From Gammaproteobacteria bacterium LSUCC0112 (GTDB taxonomy: Bacteria; Pseudomonadota; Gammaproteobacteria; Pseudomonadales; Pseudohongiellaceae), in assembly GCA_004535785.1 (NCBI GenBank), contig SPIB01000003.1, positions 75,609-139,608 of the forward strand: DNA of 64,000 nucleotides, in the 5' to 3' direction. The translations under genes were made by a program, and so were the position numbers. The notes beneath the pieces were generated by a model. It did not search any database, was not told the origin of the DNA, and saw nothing but the letters and a program-made list of their open reading frames with translations. This document shows positions 49,001 through 58,568 of the stretch, piece by piece; the stretch's first letter is position 1, and every line of letters starts with the position of its first letter.

Positions 49001-49100
49001 CAGTGGCAGAGCACCCAACGACCCACGAGAAATTCGTCGACGTCGCCTTGAAGAAGAAGCCCGATTGGCCGCGCAGGCAGCTGCCAATAATCCGGAGTAA
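46008..49100 (+). CDS. rne: ribonuclease E
   Basis: Essential endonuclease of mRNA decay and rRNA/tRNA processing and scaffold of the degradosome; 1030 residues. The catalytic half is complete: M-K-R-M-L-I-N-A-T at the start, the S1 domain (~35-120, [20 protein letters not shown]), the DNase I-like active site with D-I-N-S-S-R-A-T-R and V-V-I-D-F-I-D-M, and the zinc-link C-P-R-C-N-G-Q-G at ~404-411. From about residue 510 it is disordered: an Ala/Pro linker, [10 protein letters not shown] (a probable amphipathic membrane-binding helix), Arg/Asp-rich RNA-binding stretches ([12 protein letters not shown]) and an acidic Ala/Val/Thr-rich tail with V-V-T-x-T repeats. The end, [12 protein letters not shown], may be helical. 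Confidence 0.96.
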   Translation: MKRMLINATQEEELRVALVDGQKLYDLDIENRTRVQKKASIFKGRITRVEPSLEAAFVDFGAERHGFLPLKEIAPEYFNKKGSEGGRVNIKESVSEGTEVIVQVEKEERGNKGAALTTFISLAGRYLVLMPNNPRAGGISRRIEGDERSEIREAINGLEIPDGMGIIVRTAGVGKNQEELQWDLDYLLSLWTSITDASEKKNAPFLIYQESNVIIRCIRDYLRQDIGEVLLDTKEAHEEALNFVRQVMPQYESRIRLYNESLPLFNRFQIEAQIESAFQREVKLPSGGSIVIDPTEALISIDINSSRATRGSDIEETALNTNLEAADEIARQLRLRDMGGLVVIDFIDMSSTKNQKEVENRMRDALEADRARVQVGRISRFGLLEMSRQRLRPSLEETSAVVCPRCNGQGAIRDVKSLCLSILRVLQEEANKKKSAEIRAIVPLSVAAYLLNEKRNAIAAIEVQSKTRLLIIPNPSLETPHYEIQSLTLQDGGTPLASYEIVTARDDHEDVVVAEKTKPAQQAAVQAPTVPQAPAPSAPAPARAPLAAAAPRKKGFFASLLSIIGLAEDEPEAAKDKADDADSADRQRGRRPQGSGQGAQNRNARQGRSGGRSDRDRNDRDRNERDRPDRDKGAAKADDDIKTERKDERRPSRDAADAEAAQGQSRGRRRGGNQQGGQAQANNRQRPADDEALRKDSTVEAVDTDAAEDTSGEAKRRRGDRRPRNTNKRVRGPHPDGLDTTQDIAAADAPVQTIEVVAVAPVIESDEDNVVASDITDTTAVETDEAAAKPRRRRSRGGRSRRGRGQTGDTGAVESAEGVDAADETDEADADTDTDSNEFNQAADESVLTDQQPDQADPVVTETVVTDTVVTEPVINTEAASDDDAPVAKPAARSSGRSAAARSAAKQAANDAALAAQAASAEQTTDSESATVADETTVEITAESAPVAEPAVPAADVALIAEPAAAVYAAPAEPVAQVVNTPAVEPAPVADTPAPVSSSGRAPNDPREIRRRRLEEEARLAAQAAANNPE

Positions 49101-49113
49101 ACGCATCGCGCAT

Positions 49114-49142
49114 AAAAAAACCCGGTTTAACCGGGTTTTTTT
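49114..49142. terminator. bidirectional rho-independent terminator between rne and etfA
   Basis: AAAAAAACCCGGTTTAACCGGG followed by seven T: a G/C-rich stem flanked by an A run and a T run, so it can end transcription from both the rne side and the convergent etfBA side. It begins 14 bases after the rne stop. Confidence 0.92.
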
Positions 49143-49180
49143 ATGAATGGCATTTTTGAAACGGTTTACAGCGGGAGGGT

Positions 49181-50110
49181 TTACAGCTTCTCAGCCAGCT
49201 CCGGCACTGCCTGGAACAGATCTGCCACAAGACCATAATCGGCGACCTGGAAAATGGGCGCTTCTTCGTCTTTATTGATGGCCACAATCACCTTGCTGTC
49301 TTTCATACCGGCCAGATGCTGAATCGCGCCGGAAATACCCACTGCAATATACAAGTCAGGCGCAACAATTTTGCCGGTTTGACCAACCTGCATATCATTG
49401 GGCACAAAACCCGCATCAACAGCTGCACGCGACGCACCAATGGCAGCGCCCAATTTGTCAGCCACTTTTTCCAGCAACACAAAATTGTCGCCATTTTGCA
49501 TGCCGCGGCCACCGGAAATCACGATGGAGGCGCCAGTCAGCTCGGGTCGCTCGGACACGGTCAACTGCTGGCTGACAAACTCGGCGATGTCCTGATCCTT
49601 GACCACAGCGAGAGTTTCCACGGCGGCAGAACCACCGTCTTTGGCCGCTTCTTCAAACCCGGTGCCACGCACCGTCACTACTTTCACCGCATCGCTGGAC
49701 TGCACAGTGGCCAGCGCGTTGCCCGCATAAATGGGACGAACAAAGGTATCTGCACTTTTCACAGCCGTGATGTCAGAAATCTGCGCCACGCCCAGCAACG
49801 CTGCCACTCGCGGCATGAAGTTTTTGCCGGTTGTGGTCGCAGGTGCCAACACGTGTGAATACGCGCCTGCAATCTCAACCACCAAAGCGGAAATATTTTC
49901 AGGCAACTGATTGGCATATACCGCGTTGTCGGCCAGCAAGACTTTGCTGACACCAGCCACTGCGGCGGCGGATGCGGCCACTGCTGCGCAATTTGAACCT
50001 GCCACCAGCACAACAATGTCGCCACCGATGGCTTTTGCGGCAGTAATGGTATTAAGCGTCGCCGGTCTCAGGGCGGTATTGTCGTGTTCTGCGATAACCA
50101 AAATACTCAT
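49181..50110 (-). CDS. etfA: electron transfer flavoprotein alpha subunit
   Basis: FAD-carrying subunit of ETF, 309 residues, which accepts electrons from acyl-CoA dehydrogenases such as the liuA product. The C-terminal FAD motif is clear: [26 protein letters not shown] and P[14 protein letters not shown]. It starts 12 bases after etfB. No ETF-ubiquinone oxidoreductase gene is in the window. Confidence 0.96.
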   Translation of the reverse strand: MSILVIAEHDNTALRPATLNTITAAKAIGGDIVVLVAGSNCAAVAASAAAVAGVSKVLLADNAVYANQLPENISALVVEIAGAYSHVLAPATTTGKNFMPRVAALLGVAQISDITAVKSADTFVRPIYAGNALATVQSSDAVKVVTVRGTGFEEAAKDGGSAAVETLAVVKDQDIAEFVSQQLTVSERPELTGASIVISGGRGMQNGDNFVLLEKVADKLGAAIGASRAAVDAGFVPNDMQVGQTGKIVAPDLYIAVGISGAIQHLAGMKDSKVIVAINKDEEAPIFQVADYGLVADLFQAVPELAEKL

Positions 50111-50122
50111 ATCTGCTACCCC

Positions 50123-50872
50123 TTAGATGACTTTGGCTTCAGTTTTTAATTTGCTGATCAGTTCATCAACGCTGGCCACTTTCACACCCGCAGAGCGGCT
50201 GGGTGGCGGTTCAACAGCAATGACTTTTAAACCGGAACTGACATCCACACCCAATTCTTCAGGGGTCACAGTGTCGAGTTGCTTTTTCTTGGCTTTCATA
50301 ATGTTGGGCAGCGACGCGTAACGCGGCTCATTCAGGCGCAAATCCGTGGTGATCACGGCCGGCAATCTCAGCGACACCGTTTGCTCGCCGCCATCCACTT
50401 CACGCGTCACCAACGCGCGGCCATCAGCAATATCCACTTTGCAGGCAAACGTGCCTTGTGGCATTCCCGCCAGCGCCGCCAGCATCTGGCCAACCTGGTT
50501 ATTATCTGAATCGATGGACTGCTTGCCCAGAATGACCAGACCAATGCCTTCTTTTTCAACCAGTTTTTGCAACAGACGTGCAACGGGCAAGGGCTGCAGA
50601 TCCGCCGCCGCTTCCACGTGAATGCCGCGATCTGCGCCCAGCGCCAGCGCGGTACGAATTTGCTCCTGGCAGGCTTTTTCACCAATAGAGACTGCAATGA
50701 TCTCTTCAGCAAGCCCTTTTTCCTTCAGGCGAATCGCCTCTTCTATGGCAATTTCACAAAAAGGATTGACCGCCATTTTTGCATTGGTCAAATCCACACC
50801 GCTGTTATCAGCTTTGACACGTACTTTTACGTTTGCATCAACTACACGTTTGATCGCTACCAGAATCTTCAT
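50123..50872 (-). CDS. etfB: electron transfer flavoprotein beta subunit
   Basis: AMP-binding partner of EtfA, 249 residues. It shows [27 protein letters not shown] and the ETF-beta signature V-x-R-E-V-D-G-G ... [18 protein letters not shown]. First gene of the etfBA operon; it supports the leucine and probably fatty acid oxidation systems. Confidence 0.96.
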   Translation of the reverse strand: MKILVAIKRVVDANVKVRVKADNSGVDLTNAKMAVNPFCEIAIEEAIRLKEKGLAEEIIAVSIGEKACQEQIRTALALGADRGIHVEAAADLQPLPVARLLQKLVEKEGIGLVILGKQSIDSDNNQVGQMLAALAGMPQGTFACKVDIADGRALVTREVDGGEQTVSLRLPAVITTDLRLNEPRYASLPNIMKAKKKQLDTVTPEELGVDVSSGLKVIAVEPPPSRSAGVKVASVDELISKLKTEAKVI

Positions 50873-50987
50873 GGATTCTCCAAATTCACTGATTTAAAAA
50901 CATCACTGATTGAGTAAACAGCGAGGCACATAAAAAAAGGCTGCTAATGATGCCCCGTTTATCCAGACTCGTCAACAAAAAGGCCGG

Positions 50988-51587
50988 TCAAAGGTCCGCA
51001 CAAACGGCACCAAAATCGAAGTCTTTTCCTGCACTTCGCAGCACCAGTTTTGCGTCCTTCCCTTTGTTTTTTATATCTTTTTTATCATCTTCAGACAATG
51101 GAACCAGCGCAGCAAGTTCAATCAGCTGATAAAAAACCGAGCGGCTGATCAGTGCGCACAACCCATGCCTGACGTGAAGTGTTGGATGCGGCGCCCCGTT
51201 GCTGTCATCACCGACAGCCAACACATTGTCAGGGCCGGCAATGACCTGTTCTCCGGTATTGAGGGTAAAGCGCAACTGTTGCGATGCCCCCTCACCATCA
51301 ACATCCAACAGTTGTGCAACAAAGGGGCAATCATCCACTTTGATTCGCACACGTTCGGCAGGTGTCACCAGATAAAAATGGTTATCGGGGTCACGCCGCA
51401 AAATGGAGGAAAACAATTGCACCATCGGCAGGCGAGTAATCACAGCGCCTTCGTGATACCAACGCCCATCGGCAGCAATCCTGATATCAATCTCACCACA
51501 ATAGGGCGGATTCCACAGGTGAACGGGCGCCGGGCCCTTTTGTTTGCCAAGGCTGCGCAGCAGTTGCTCAGTGCTGGCGGTGTCCAT
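50988..51587 (-). CDS. DUF1285-family protein of unknown function
   Basis: A 199-residue soluble protein that matches the DUF1285 pattern: P-V-H-L-W-N-P-P-Y-C-G-E-I-D-I-R-I, D-G-R-W-Y-H-E-G-A-V-I-T-R, F-S-S-I-L-R-R-D, and a C-terminal R-S-V-F-Y-Q-L-I-E-L-A. No catalytic motif is evident; relatives have a double beta-barrel-like fold, and no function is established. It starts directly after the upstream phosphoribosyltransferase stop and is probably cotranscribed with it. Confidence 0.85.
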   Translation of the reverse strand: MDTASTEQLLRSLGKQKGPAPVHLWNPPYCGEIDIRIAADGRWYHEGAVITRLPMVQLFSSILRRDPDNHFYLVTPAERVRIKVDDCPFVAQLLDVDGEGASQQLRFTLNTGEQVIAGPDNVLAVGDDSNGAPHPTLHVRHGLCALISRSVFYQLIELAALVPLSEDDKKDIKNKGKDAKLVLRSAGKDFDFGAVCADL

Positions 51588-52136
51588 TCACGCCTCGACC
51601 GCATAGATGCCAGGCGCATTTCGCCAGTAGCCTTTGTAATCCATGCCGTAACCAAAGAGATAAAAGTCCTCGGCATACAGCGCGGTAAAATCAGCGTGTT
51701 TCAGTGCGGCAGTTTTGCGATTGTGTTGTTTGTCGACTAATACGGCCGTATAAACCTTTTCAGCCCCTTCGTTTTCACACCACAATTTGATGGCACTCAA
51801 GGTTTCACCTTCATCAAAAATGTCATCAAGTACCAGCACCGTTCTGCCTTGTAACGACGTAGCAGGTATCACACGCCAGTGCAGATCAGCACCGCTGAGC
51901 TGCTCGCGATAGCGCGTGGCATGCACATAATCCATCTGCAACGGAAACTGTAGCCGCGTGGCCAGTTGCCCGGTAAAAATCACCCCGCCGTTCATCACAC
52001 ACAACAGCACAGGATTGGTATCTCGCAGCGCCGTGCTGATGTCATTGGCCATGGCATCCATGGCGCGCGCAATATCCTGCGCACTGAACAGACAACGGGC
52101 ATTAGTAAAAACCGAGTGTAATGTTGCTTGATCCAT
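51588..52136 (-). CDS. hpt: hypoxanthine-guanine phosphoribosyltransferase-like
   Basis: Purine salvage enzyme of 182 residues: type I phosphoribosyltransferase fold with the PRPP loop V-L-V-L-D-D-I-F-D-E-G-E-T-L and the N-terminal C-V-M-N-G-G-V-I-F flexible-loop region. The C-terminal G-Y-G-M-D-Y-K-G-Y-W-R-N segment is that of HPRT. It converts hypoxanthine (and possibly guanine) to nucleotide. The exact base preference is not readable. Confidence 0.9.
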   Translation of the reverse strand: MDQATLHSVFTNARCLFSAQDIARAMDAMANDISTALRDTNPVLLCVMNGGVIFTGQLATRLQFPLQMDYVHATRYREQLSGADLHWRVIPATSLQGRTVLVLDDIFDEGETLSAIKLWCENEGAEKVYTAVLVDKQHNRKTAALKHADFTALYAEDFYLFGYGMDYKGYWRNAPGIYAVEA

Positions 52137-52233
52137 AGTCTACTGCCTTTCCATCAAGAGTCTTTTCATCAACAGGCTTTGCGTCAATAGAGGGTACAAA
52201 AGCCAGGCGTGTTCATCTGCACAGCACGTGGCT

Positions 52234-53307
52234 CTACAACGTGTGATGCGCCAGTAATTGTTTCAGAGATTCATGTACAGTGCGCCAACGGGCGGATTGT
52301 TGCAAGTCGCCCCATTGCGGTGTTTGCCGACGTCGCATGGTATCGAGCCTGACAGAACTGTGTCTGAGCTGCGTCTCAAACTTGCCAGCGCTGCTGATAT
52401 TGTCCAGCGTTGCCAGCGCCTCGCGCGCGGCAGCCCGGTTGTTGCACACCAGTAACATATCGCAACCGGCCTGCAATGCCTGCTCCACGCGTTGTGGCAT
52501 GGCACCGGCCGCTGTCGCCGCCTCCATCACCAGGTCATCACTGAAAATCACGCCGTCAAAACCGAGCTCGCCTCGGAGCACGGTCTGCAACCAGAATGGC
52601 GAAAACCCGGCACACTGGGTATCAGCCTGCGCGTACAACACATGCGCGGGCATCACAGCGTCCAATAATGGCAAGCAACGCATAAACGGTTGCAGATCGT
52701 TGTCACGAATCTGTTGCAGGCTACGATTGTCGACCGGCAAGGCCAGATGCGAGTCGGCTTCGACACTGCCATGGCCCGGGAAATGTTTACCGGTCGTGGC
52801 CATTCCGGCTTCATGCATGCCCGTCATAAACGCGTTGGCCAGCTTGACCAGTACGTCCTTATCCTCGGAGAACGCACGATTGCCAATCACCTCACTCAAG
52901 CCCGTCTGCAAATCCAGTACCGGCGCAAAACTGAAATCAAACCCGGCCGCCAATACCTCTGAGGCCATTAACCATCCGGTATCACGCGCCAGACCAAGCG
53001 CATGCGCAGGCTCTTTTTGCCACAGATGACCAAACATCAACATCGGCGGCAAGCGTGTGAAACCCTCCCGCAGACGTTGTACCCGCCCCCCTTCCTGATC
53101 CACCGCCAGTAATATTTCCGGGCGTTGTTCACGAATGGCACTGGTCAGCGCCAGCACTTGTTCCGGTTCGTCGACATTGCGTGAAAACAAAATGACGCCG
53201 CCCACATGAGGATGCTGAAGCAACGCCAGATCGTCAGCCGTCAGTGTTTTGCCTTGCACGTCCAGCATCAGAACACCGGGTGTGTTTTTTTTTGCCACCT
53301 CAATCAC
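52234..53307 (-). CDS. nagZ: beta-N-acetylhexosaminidase of cell-wall recycling
   Basis: Glycoside hydrolase family 3 enzyme that removes GlcNAc from anhydro-muropeptides in the cytoplasm, releasing signals for peptidoglycan recycling (and AmpC induction in some species). About 357 residues. Motifs: A-V-D-Q-E-G-G-R-V-Q-R, the catalytic K-H-F-P-G-H-G-S-V-E-A-D-S-H, and the nucleophile Asp in F-S-D-D-L. The GTG at 53307 is chosen because GAGGGG lies seven bases upstream and the resulting length fits the family; the ATG at 53343 would add 12 residues foreign to it. A run of nine A lies eight codons in. Confidence 0.92.
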   Translation of the reverse strand: MIEVAKKNTPGVLMLDVQGKTLTADDLALLQHPHVGGVILFSRNVDEPEQVLALTSAIREQRPEILLAVDQEGGRVQRLREGFTRLPPMLMFGHLWQKEPAHALGLARDTGWLMASEVLAAGFDFSFAPVLDLQTGLSEVIGNRAFSEDKDVLVKLANAFMTGMHEAGMATTGKHFPGHGSVEADSHLALPVDNRSLQQIRDNDLQPFMRCLPLLDAVMPAHVLYAQADTQCAGFSPFWLQTVLRGELGFDGVIFSDDLVMEAATAAGAMPQRVEQALQAGCDMLLVCNNRAAAREALATLDNISSAGKFETQLRHSSVRLDTMRRRQTPQWGDLQQSARWRTVHESLKQLLAHHTL

Positions 53308-53403
53308 TGGATAACCCCTCATTCGTGCATGAATTCGTTCCAACCCCGCCGGGGGTCATAGCGCGCATTATGACCGATTAGACTGCTGCCCAGAAACCCT
53401 GAC

Positions 53404-53436
53404 TTGCAAGGCATCGATAACTGTATATAATTACAG
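53404..53436 (+). promoter_or_regulatory. lexA promoter with a LexA (SOS) box
   Basis: CTGTATATAATTACAG (53421-53436) matches the SOS box CTGT-N8-ACAG. It overlaps a TATAAT -10 element (53426-53431), with TTGCAA at 53404-53409 as -35 and a 16-base spacer. LexA bound here would shut off its own gene, the standard autoregulation. AGGATGGAG before the start codon is the ribosome site. Confidence 0.93.
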
Positions 53437-53463
53437 CCATCTAACCCAAAGGATGGAGTTGCC

Positions 53464-54117
53464 ATGCAGACGCTGACGCCCAGACAAACCGAGATACTGG
53501 AGTATATCCGTCGTTACCAGCAGGAAACCGGATACCCGCCCACCCGCTCGGAAATCGCTCAGGAAATGGGGTTTAAATCGCCGAATGCTGCCGAGGAACA
53601 TCTCAAAGCACTGGCACGAAAAAAGGCGATTGAGATGATCCCGGGTGCATCACGTGGTATCCGCATCGTCGAGAATGTGGCCAACGCTGCCAATGCCCGC
53701 GATCTGGACGCCGCGAACAGTTGGCCACGTGGCTTGCCGGTCGTCGGACAAGTCGCCGCCGGCAGCCCGATTCTCGCGCAAGAGTGCATCGACGAGTACG
53801 TCAGCATTCCTGCAGAACTGTTCTACCCGAAAGCGGATTATCTGCTCACCGTCAAAGGCACCAGCATGATCAATGCCGGCATCTTTGAAGGCGATCTGCT
53901 CGCCGTTCACAAAACCGCGCAGGCACGTGATGGCGATATCATAGTTGCCAGACTTGACGAAGATGTCACCGTCAAACGCCTGCAACACACTCCCGACCGC
54001 AATGTGCTGCGTCTGCTGCCGGAAAACGAAGACTATCAGCCTATTGTGGTTGATCTTCGCCGGCAGGCGTTTGTGATTGAGGGTATAAGTGTGGGCGTCA
54101 TTCGAAGACACAGCTAA
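53464..54117 (+). CDS. lexA: SOS repressor LexA
   Basis: 217 residues. The N-terminal winged helix (~1-70; R-Q-T-E-I-L-E-Y-I ... [12 protein letters not shown]) binds SOS boxes, and the C-terminal domain is a serine self-protease. The cleavage site is A99-G100 in Q-V-A-A-G-S-P-I; the catalytic Ser is S134 in K-G-T-S-M and the Lys is K171 in D-V-T-V-K-R. RecA filaments trigger cleavage. In Pseudomonas sulA lies next to lexA, but none is present here. Confidence 0.97.
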   Translation: MQTLTPRQTEILEYIRRYQQETGYPPTRSEIAQEMGFKSPNAAEEHLKALARKKAIEMIPGASRGIRIVENVANAANARDLDAANSWPRGLPVVGQVAAGSPILAQECIDEYVSIPAELFYPKADYLLTVKGTSMINAGIFEGDLLAVHKTAQARDGDIIVARLDEDVTVKRLQHTPDRNVLRLLPENEDYQPIVVDLRRQAFVIEGISVGVIRRHS

Positions 54118-54145
54118 AAGCTATCTGCGTTGCCAGCTCTGCGTT

Positions 54146-54206
54146 AAAAGCGGATTCAAAAATGCTCATTTACTATTTGTAAACTGCGCTTTTTGAATCC
54201 GCTTTT
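54146..54206. terminator. inverted repeat after lexA, likely bidirectional terminator
   Basis: A 17-base perfect arm, AAAAGCGGATTCAAAAA (54146-54162), pairs with 54190-54206. Further imperfect pairing toward the loop (TTTAC with GTAAA) makes the stem up to about 28 base pairs. Its left end is A-rich and its right end T-rich, so it can act for both strands. It begins 29 bases after the lexA stop. Confidence 0.7.
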
Positions 54207-54280
54207 GCCTTGATCTGCCTGCCTCGATGACGCTTTTACTCTCCTCAACGATTATTGAGTTGGACGCAAAGCCGGCGTGA

Positions 54281-54461
54281 GCATCGGGAGGGCAGCGCGG
54301 TGGTGGACCAATCAAGCCGCGCTTATCTTTTGAGGGGGCGCCCGATCCAGCGGGAGCACTGTTCGAATCCGGAGCGGCGCAGCCGCGACGTTGAGTTGCG
54401 CACCGCCGGGCGCCCCCTCAAAAGATGCGGCCGGTCCACCACCGCGCTGCCCTCCCGATGC
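54281..54461. repeat. 181-bp hairpin element between lexA and topA
   Basis: A perfect 29-bp inverted repeat (54281-54309 with 54433-54461) encloses a second perfect 20-bp one (54325-54344 with 54407-54426), separated by short loops. The core (54345-54406) has the small stem CGGCG-CA-GCCG and the string GTTCGAATCC, identical to a tRNA T-arm. Together with 54146-54206 it fills the 380 bases between the convergent genes lexA and topA, and no gene is seen there. The layered arms suggest a mobile or folding repeat rather than a simple terminator. Confidence 0.88.
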
Positions 54462-54497
54462 GACTGCACTTTAAACAAGCCAACATACCAACTTAAA

Positions 54498-57128
54498 TCA
54501 AACCTCCACCACCCACTTACCATTCCGGTACACCGCCTTCCAGCCCGTTGGCTTTTTGTCCACCTCAGTCAACAGATAATGCTCCTGTAACTTACGACTG
54601 AAACGCACCACAGACAGATTACCTTCTTTGTCTTTGACCGGCCCCGCCAACAAATAATGATACTTGGGATCAATCTCATCCTTGTGCGGAATCAACTCCT
54701 TTAACAAAGGTGCCCGCGTCTCACGATTCTTGGGGAACTTGCTGGCCGCAAGAAACAGACCTGCAGCGCCATCACGCAACACATAATGGTCATCCACTTT
54801 TTCACAACGCAATTCCGACATCACCACCGGATCAATTTTGGGTGGTGCCGCTTCTCCACTGCGCAATAGCTTACGCGTGTTACCACAGCTCTCACTTGTG
54901 CAACCAAAATACTTTCCAAACCGACCGGTTTTTAATTGCATATCCGATCCACACTTGTCGCATTCAACAATGGGACCTTCATATCCTTTGATTTTATAGT
55001 TACCCGCCTCCAGCTCATAACCACTGCAATCCGGGTTGTTACCACACACGTGTATTTTTCGCTGACCATCAATCAGATAACTGTCCATGGTAGCGTTGCA
55101 CAATTTGCAGCGCTTGCGCTCGCGCAACAGACGGTTCTCGACCTCTTCGGCTTCCTCGGCGCTATCGGTGTTGATCGCCTCCTCACCGGGAATCAGATTC
55201 AAAGTGCTCTTGCACCGCTCTTTAGGTGGCAGGGCATAACCCGAACAGCCCAGAAATACGCCCGTGGAGGCCGTACGAATTTGCATGTGACGACCACATT
55301 GTGGACAAGGAATATCGGTGTCGGTTGGATTGTTCTCTCGCATGCCCTTGTTGTCATCTGCCGAGGCGCGGGTCAATTGCTCCGAGAATCCTGCATAGAA
55401 TTCATCCAGCACCTGCTTCCAGTTTTTAATGCCGGCAGCCACTTCATCCAGCGAACTTTCCATTTTCGCGGTGAAGTCATAGTCCATCAGGTCAGTGAAA
55501 CTTTCTTCCAGTCGCTCGGCAACAATGTCGCCCATCTTTTGTGCGTAAAAGCGCCGACTTTCGACCTTGACGTAACCACGTTCCTGAATGGTGGAGATGA
55601 TCGCCGCATAGGTAGACGGACGGCCGATACCTCGTTTCTCGAGTTCCTTGACCAGACTCGCTTCCGTATAACGCGGTGACGGTTTGGTGAAATGTTGTTT
55701 GGGTTCCAGTTGCTCCAGCGTCAACTTCTCACCTGAGGACACATCAGGCAGTACCACATCTTCCTCTTTGCTCGGCAATACCTTCAGGTAACCGTCAAAT
55801 TGCATGATGCGGCCCTTGGTGCGTAACTCAAACTCACCGGCCATTACCGTAATTTGACTGCTCAAATACCGCGCTGGCGGCATCTGGCACGCAACAAAAT
55901 GCGCCCAGATCAAGGCATACAGACGCTCAGCGTCTCGCTCCATACCTGACAACTGCGTTGGCAGCGTGCTGACATCCGTCGGGCGAATCGCCTCGTGTGC
56001 TTCCTGCGCACCATCGCGGGCACTGTATAGGATGGGCGCTTCCGGCAGATATTTTTTGCCGAACTGTTCTTCAATATAACTGCGACACATGGCTACGGCA
56101 TCAGCACTGAGATTTGTGGAATCCGTACGCATGTAGGTAATGTATCCCGCCTCATACAGACGCTGCGCCAGTGTCATGGTTTTTTTAACGCCAAATCCCA
56201 GCCGGGTGCTGGCTGCCTGTTGCAGGGTGGAGGTAATCAACGGCGGTTTCGGTTTGGAACTGGTCGGTTTATCTTCACGGCCGCTGACAATAAACTGTGC
56301 CTGTTGCAACACAGCTTGCGCCGCTGCGGTGTCTTTACCGTTACCAGGACGGAAATTCTCACCGGCCTGCTTGACGACCTGCAGTCTCAACGCAGCTTTA
56401 TGTCCGGTGCGGGTATCCGCAAACAACTCCCAGAACTCTTCCGGGATAAACGCACGAATTTCACGCTCACGCTCCACAATCAGACGCATGGCAACAGACT
56501 GTACGCGTCCAGCCGACAAACCGCGGGCCACTTTTGCCCACAACAATGGCGACACCATAAAACCCACAACCCGGTCCAGAAAGCGGCGCGCCTGCTGTGC
56601 TTCCACATAACGCATGTCCAGCTCGCCCGGATGGGAAAATGCTTCTTTAATGGCTTTTTTGGTGATTTCGTTAAACACCACCCGACGATAACGGCTCTCG
56701 TCGCCGCCAATGGCTTCTTTAAGGTGCCAGGCTATTGCTTCTCCCTCGCGGTCCAAGTCGGTTGCGAGATAGATGGTGTCAGCTGACTTTGCCAGCTTCT
56801 TGAGCTCAGCCACGACTTTTTCTTTACCCGGCAAAATTTCATAGCGGGCGCGCCAGCCATGTTCAGGATCAACACCCATGCGCGTGATCAATTGTTCACG
56901 GGATTTTTTTTCTTTGTGTTCGGCTTTTTGTTCCGGACTGAGTTTGCGGGTTTTGGCCGCCTCGCGGGCGCGCTCGGCTGGATCAACTGCCAGTCCATTG
57001 CCACTGCCAGAGACAGGAAGGTCGCGGATATGGCCCACGCTGGACTTCACCACGAACTCTTTTCCAAGATACTTGTTAATGGTTTTGGCCTTGGCAGGCG
57101 ACTCAACAATAACCAGATTTTTACTCAT
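54498..57128 (-). CDS. topA: DNA topoisomerase I
   Basis: Type IA topoisomerase that relaxes negative supercoils; 876 residues. The Toprim domain is at the start ([12 protein letters not shown] and [13 protein letters not shown]), the active-site Tyr lies in Y-I-T-Y-M-R-T-D-S, and [10 protein letters not shown] and H-E-A-I-R-P-T-D are standard. The C-terminal third has four-cysteine zinc ribbons ([24 protein letters not shown]) followed by a ribbon-like tail. Convergent with lexA. Confidence 0.96.
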   Translation of the reverse strand: MSKNLVIVESPAKAKTINKYLGKEFVVKSSVGHIRDLPVSGSGNGLAVDPAERAREAAKTRKLSPEQKAEHKEKKSREQLITRMGVDPEHGWRARYEILPGKEKVVAELKKLAKSADTIYLATDLDREGEAIAWHLKEAIGGDESRYRRVVFNEITKKAIKEAFSHPGELDMRYVEAQQARRFLDRVVGFMVSPLLWAKVARGLSAGRVQSVAMRLIVEREREIRAFIPEEFWELFADTRTGHKAALRLQVVKQAGENFRPGNGKDTAAAQAVLQQAQFIVSGREDKPTSSKPKPPLITSTLQQAASTRLGFGVKKTMTLAQRLYEAGYITYMRTDSTNLSADAVAMCRSYIEEQFGKKYLPEAPILYSARDGAQEAHEAIRPTDVSTLPTQLSGMERDAERLYALIWAHFVACQMPPARYLSSQITVMAGEFELRTKGRIMQFDGYLKVLPSKEEDVVLPDVSSGEKLTLEQLEPKQHFTKPSPRYTEASLVKELEKRGIGRPSTYAAIISTIQERGYVKVESRRFYAQKMGDIVAERLEESFTDLMDYDFTAKMESSLDEVAAGIKNWKQVLDEFYAGFSEQLTRASADDNKGMRENNPTDTDIPCPQCGRHMQIRTASTGVFLGCSGYALPPKERCKSTLNLIPGEEAINTDSAEEAEEVENRLLRERKRCKLCNATMDSYLIDGQRKIHVCGNNPDCSGYELEAGNYKIKGYEGPIVECDKCGSDMQLKTGRFGKYFGCTSESCGNTRKLLRSGEAAPPKIDPVVMSELRCEKVDDHYVLRDGAAGLFLAASKFPKNRETRAPLLKELIPHKDEIDPKYHYLLAGPVKDKEGNLSVVRFSRKLQEHYLLTEVDKKPTGWKAVYRNGKWVVEV

Positions 57129-57291
57129 TCAGTTGTTCATTTCCTGATAATAAAGCAAAAGGCGCAGCGCTCCGGCGGCGCCTGGCGGCGTAGGCGTGGC
57201 TTGATCAAGCCGTCATATATAAAGATTCGCTGACTGAGGGTCAAGCTCTAGTTGGCAACAGACGGGTATACGAGGGAATTGGTCATTCAGC

Positions 57292-57322
57292 CCACCAATC
57301 TGCGATTTCGCGCGATTGGTGG
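57292..57322 (-). terminator. stem-loop between ilvE and topA
   Basis: CCACCAATC (57292-57300) pairs with GATTGGTGG (57314-57322), and inside it GCGA-TT-TCGC pairs again. It lies 19 bases after the ilvE stop on the same strand. There is no U run behind it, so it may act as an mRNA 3'-end stabiliser or a weak terminator. Confidence 0.5.
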
Positions 57323-57340
57323 CACTGAAAAACTTGTAAA

Positions 57341-58408
57341 TCAGAGGGTTACGTTGTGGGTCCAGTTGTACTTGTCTTCCAGTTCGCCGCGCTGTATCCC
57401 CACCAGCAAGGCATAGAGTTTTTGCATCACCGGTCCGGCCAGCTCGCCGTTTCCGTAAAAACGGTGCCATTGGCCATCCACATAAATTCTGCCTACCGGA
57501 GATATGACGGCCGCCGTGCCGCAAGCGGCAACTTCTTCAAACTCTGCAATTTCTGCGCGTAAATCGATGGCGCGATGTTCAATGGTCAAGCCCAACTCCT
57601 GTTCAGCCAGCGTCATGATCGAACGACGGGTCACACTGGGCAATACCGCGTTGGAGGCTGGCGTCACAAATCGACCACCTTTCATGGAAACCACAATATT
57701 GGCGGATCCGGCTTCATCGATGTAGCGGCGTTCACGCGCGTCCAGAAACAACGCCTCATTGGCACCCAGATCCTGCGCCAAACGCGTGGCCAACAGTCCG
57801 CCCGCATAATTCGCGCCGATTTTGTAGTTGCCGGTGCCGGACGGTGCAGCACGGTCCAGATCCGACACGGCTAATGAAATGACCGCCAACCCGGCGCTTT
57901 TGTAGTACGGACCCACCGGCGATACAAATACCCGGAATTCAAACTCTTTGGCGGTTTTTAAACCCAGATTCTGGCCGACCCCAATTAGCATGGGACGTAT
58001 ATATAAAGAAGCACCAGATCCGTGAGGCGGTATCCAGGCATAGTTGGCGCGCACGGCCTCTTCTACCCCACGAATAAATAACGCTTCAGGCACTTCCGGC
58101 ATCAGCAGACGACCAGCTGCCTGGCGCATACGTTCAGCGTTGAGCGTCGGGCGGAATAGCAATACGCGTCCATCGGGCGCCGTCTGGGCTTTCAAGCCTT
58201 CAAAACACTGCTGGGCATAGTGCAGCGCAGGCGCACCTTCATGCACACTGATCATATCCGAGGTAATTAATTCGCCTTCAGACCAATGACCGTCCTTGTG
58301 AATAGCGCGAAAGCGGTATTCAGTCGGCTGGTATGAAAAGCCCAGTTCAGCCCAGTTGAGAGCCTTTTTTTCGGGTAGATGTGTGTGTGGCGCCATTGAA
58401 GTAGTCAT
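57341..58408 (-). CDS. ilvE: branched-chain amino acid aminotransferase
   Basis: PLP enzyme of fold type IV, 355 residues from the ATG at 58408 (a TTG two codons upstream is the alternative), of the longer bacterial/eukaryotic BCAT subgroup (F-E-G-L-K-A, R-P-M-L-I-G-V-G). The PLP lysine lies in G-T-G-N-Y-K-I-G-A-N-Y, and R-R-Y-I-D-E-A-G-S-A-N-I and the A-C-G-T-A-A-V-I-S-P-V-G motif are present. It makes or degrades Leu, Ile and Val, and so could feed the liu pathway; it is not linked to it. Confidence 0.94.
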   Translation of the reverse strand: MTTSMAPHTHLPEKKALNWAELGFSYQPTEYRFRAIHKDGHWSEGELITSDMISVHEGAPALHYAQQCFEGLKAQTAPDGRVLLFRPTLNAERMRQAAGRLLMPEVPEALFIRGVEEAVRANYAWIPPHGSGASLYIRPMLIGVGQNLGLKTAKEFEFRVFVSPVGPYYKSAGLAVISLAVSDLDRAAPSGTGNYKIGANYAGGLLATRLAQDLGANEALFLDARERRYIDEAGSANIVVSMKGGRFVTPASNAVLPSVTRRSIMTLAEQELGLTIEHRAIDLRAEIAEFEEVAACGTAAVISPVGRIYVDGQWHRFYGNGELAGPVMQKLYALLVGIQRGELEDKYNWTHNVTL

Positions 58409-58568
58409 GTGCAAAAACCTGCTTAGTGCGAGTTGGTCTGGTGTCAGCGGCCAGTATTATCCTTGATCAGCTGTGAATCTACCACACTCAGTCCACACAT
58501 AAGACCTCACAGAATCGATTGTCTGCAGCGATACAGCGTGCGCTGATGCTCTGATATACTCGCGCGCC

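Noticed and set aside
54255-54590. Open frames on both strands across the 181-bp hairpin, with similar short peptides
   Set aside because: The similarity is forced by the inverted repeat; there is no ribosome site or protein family, and the frames run into topA.
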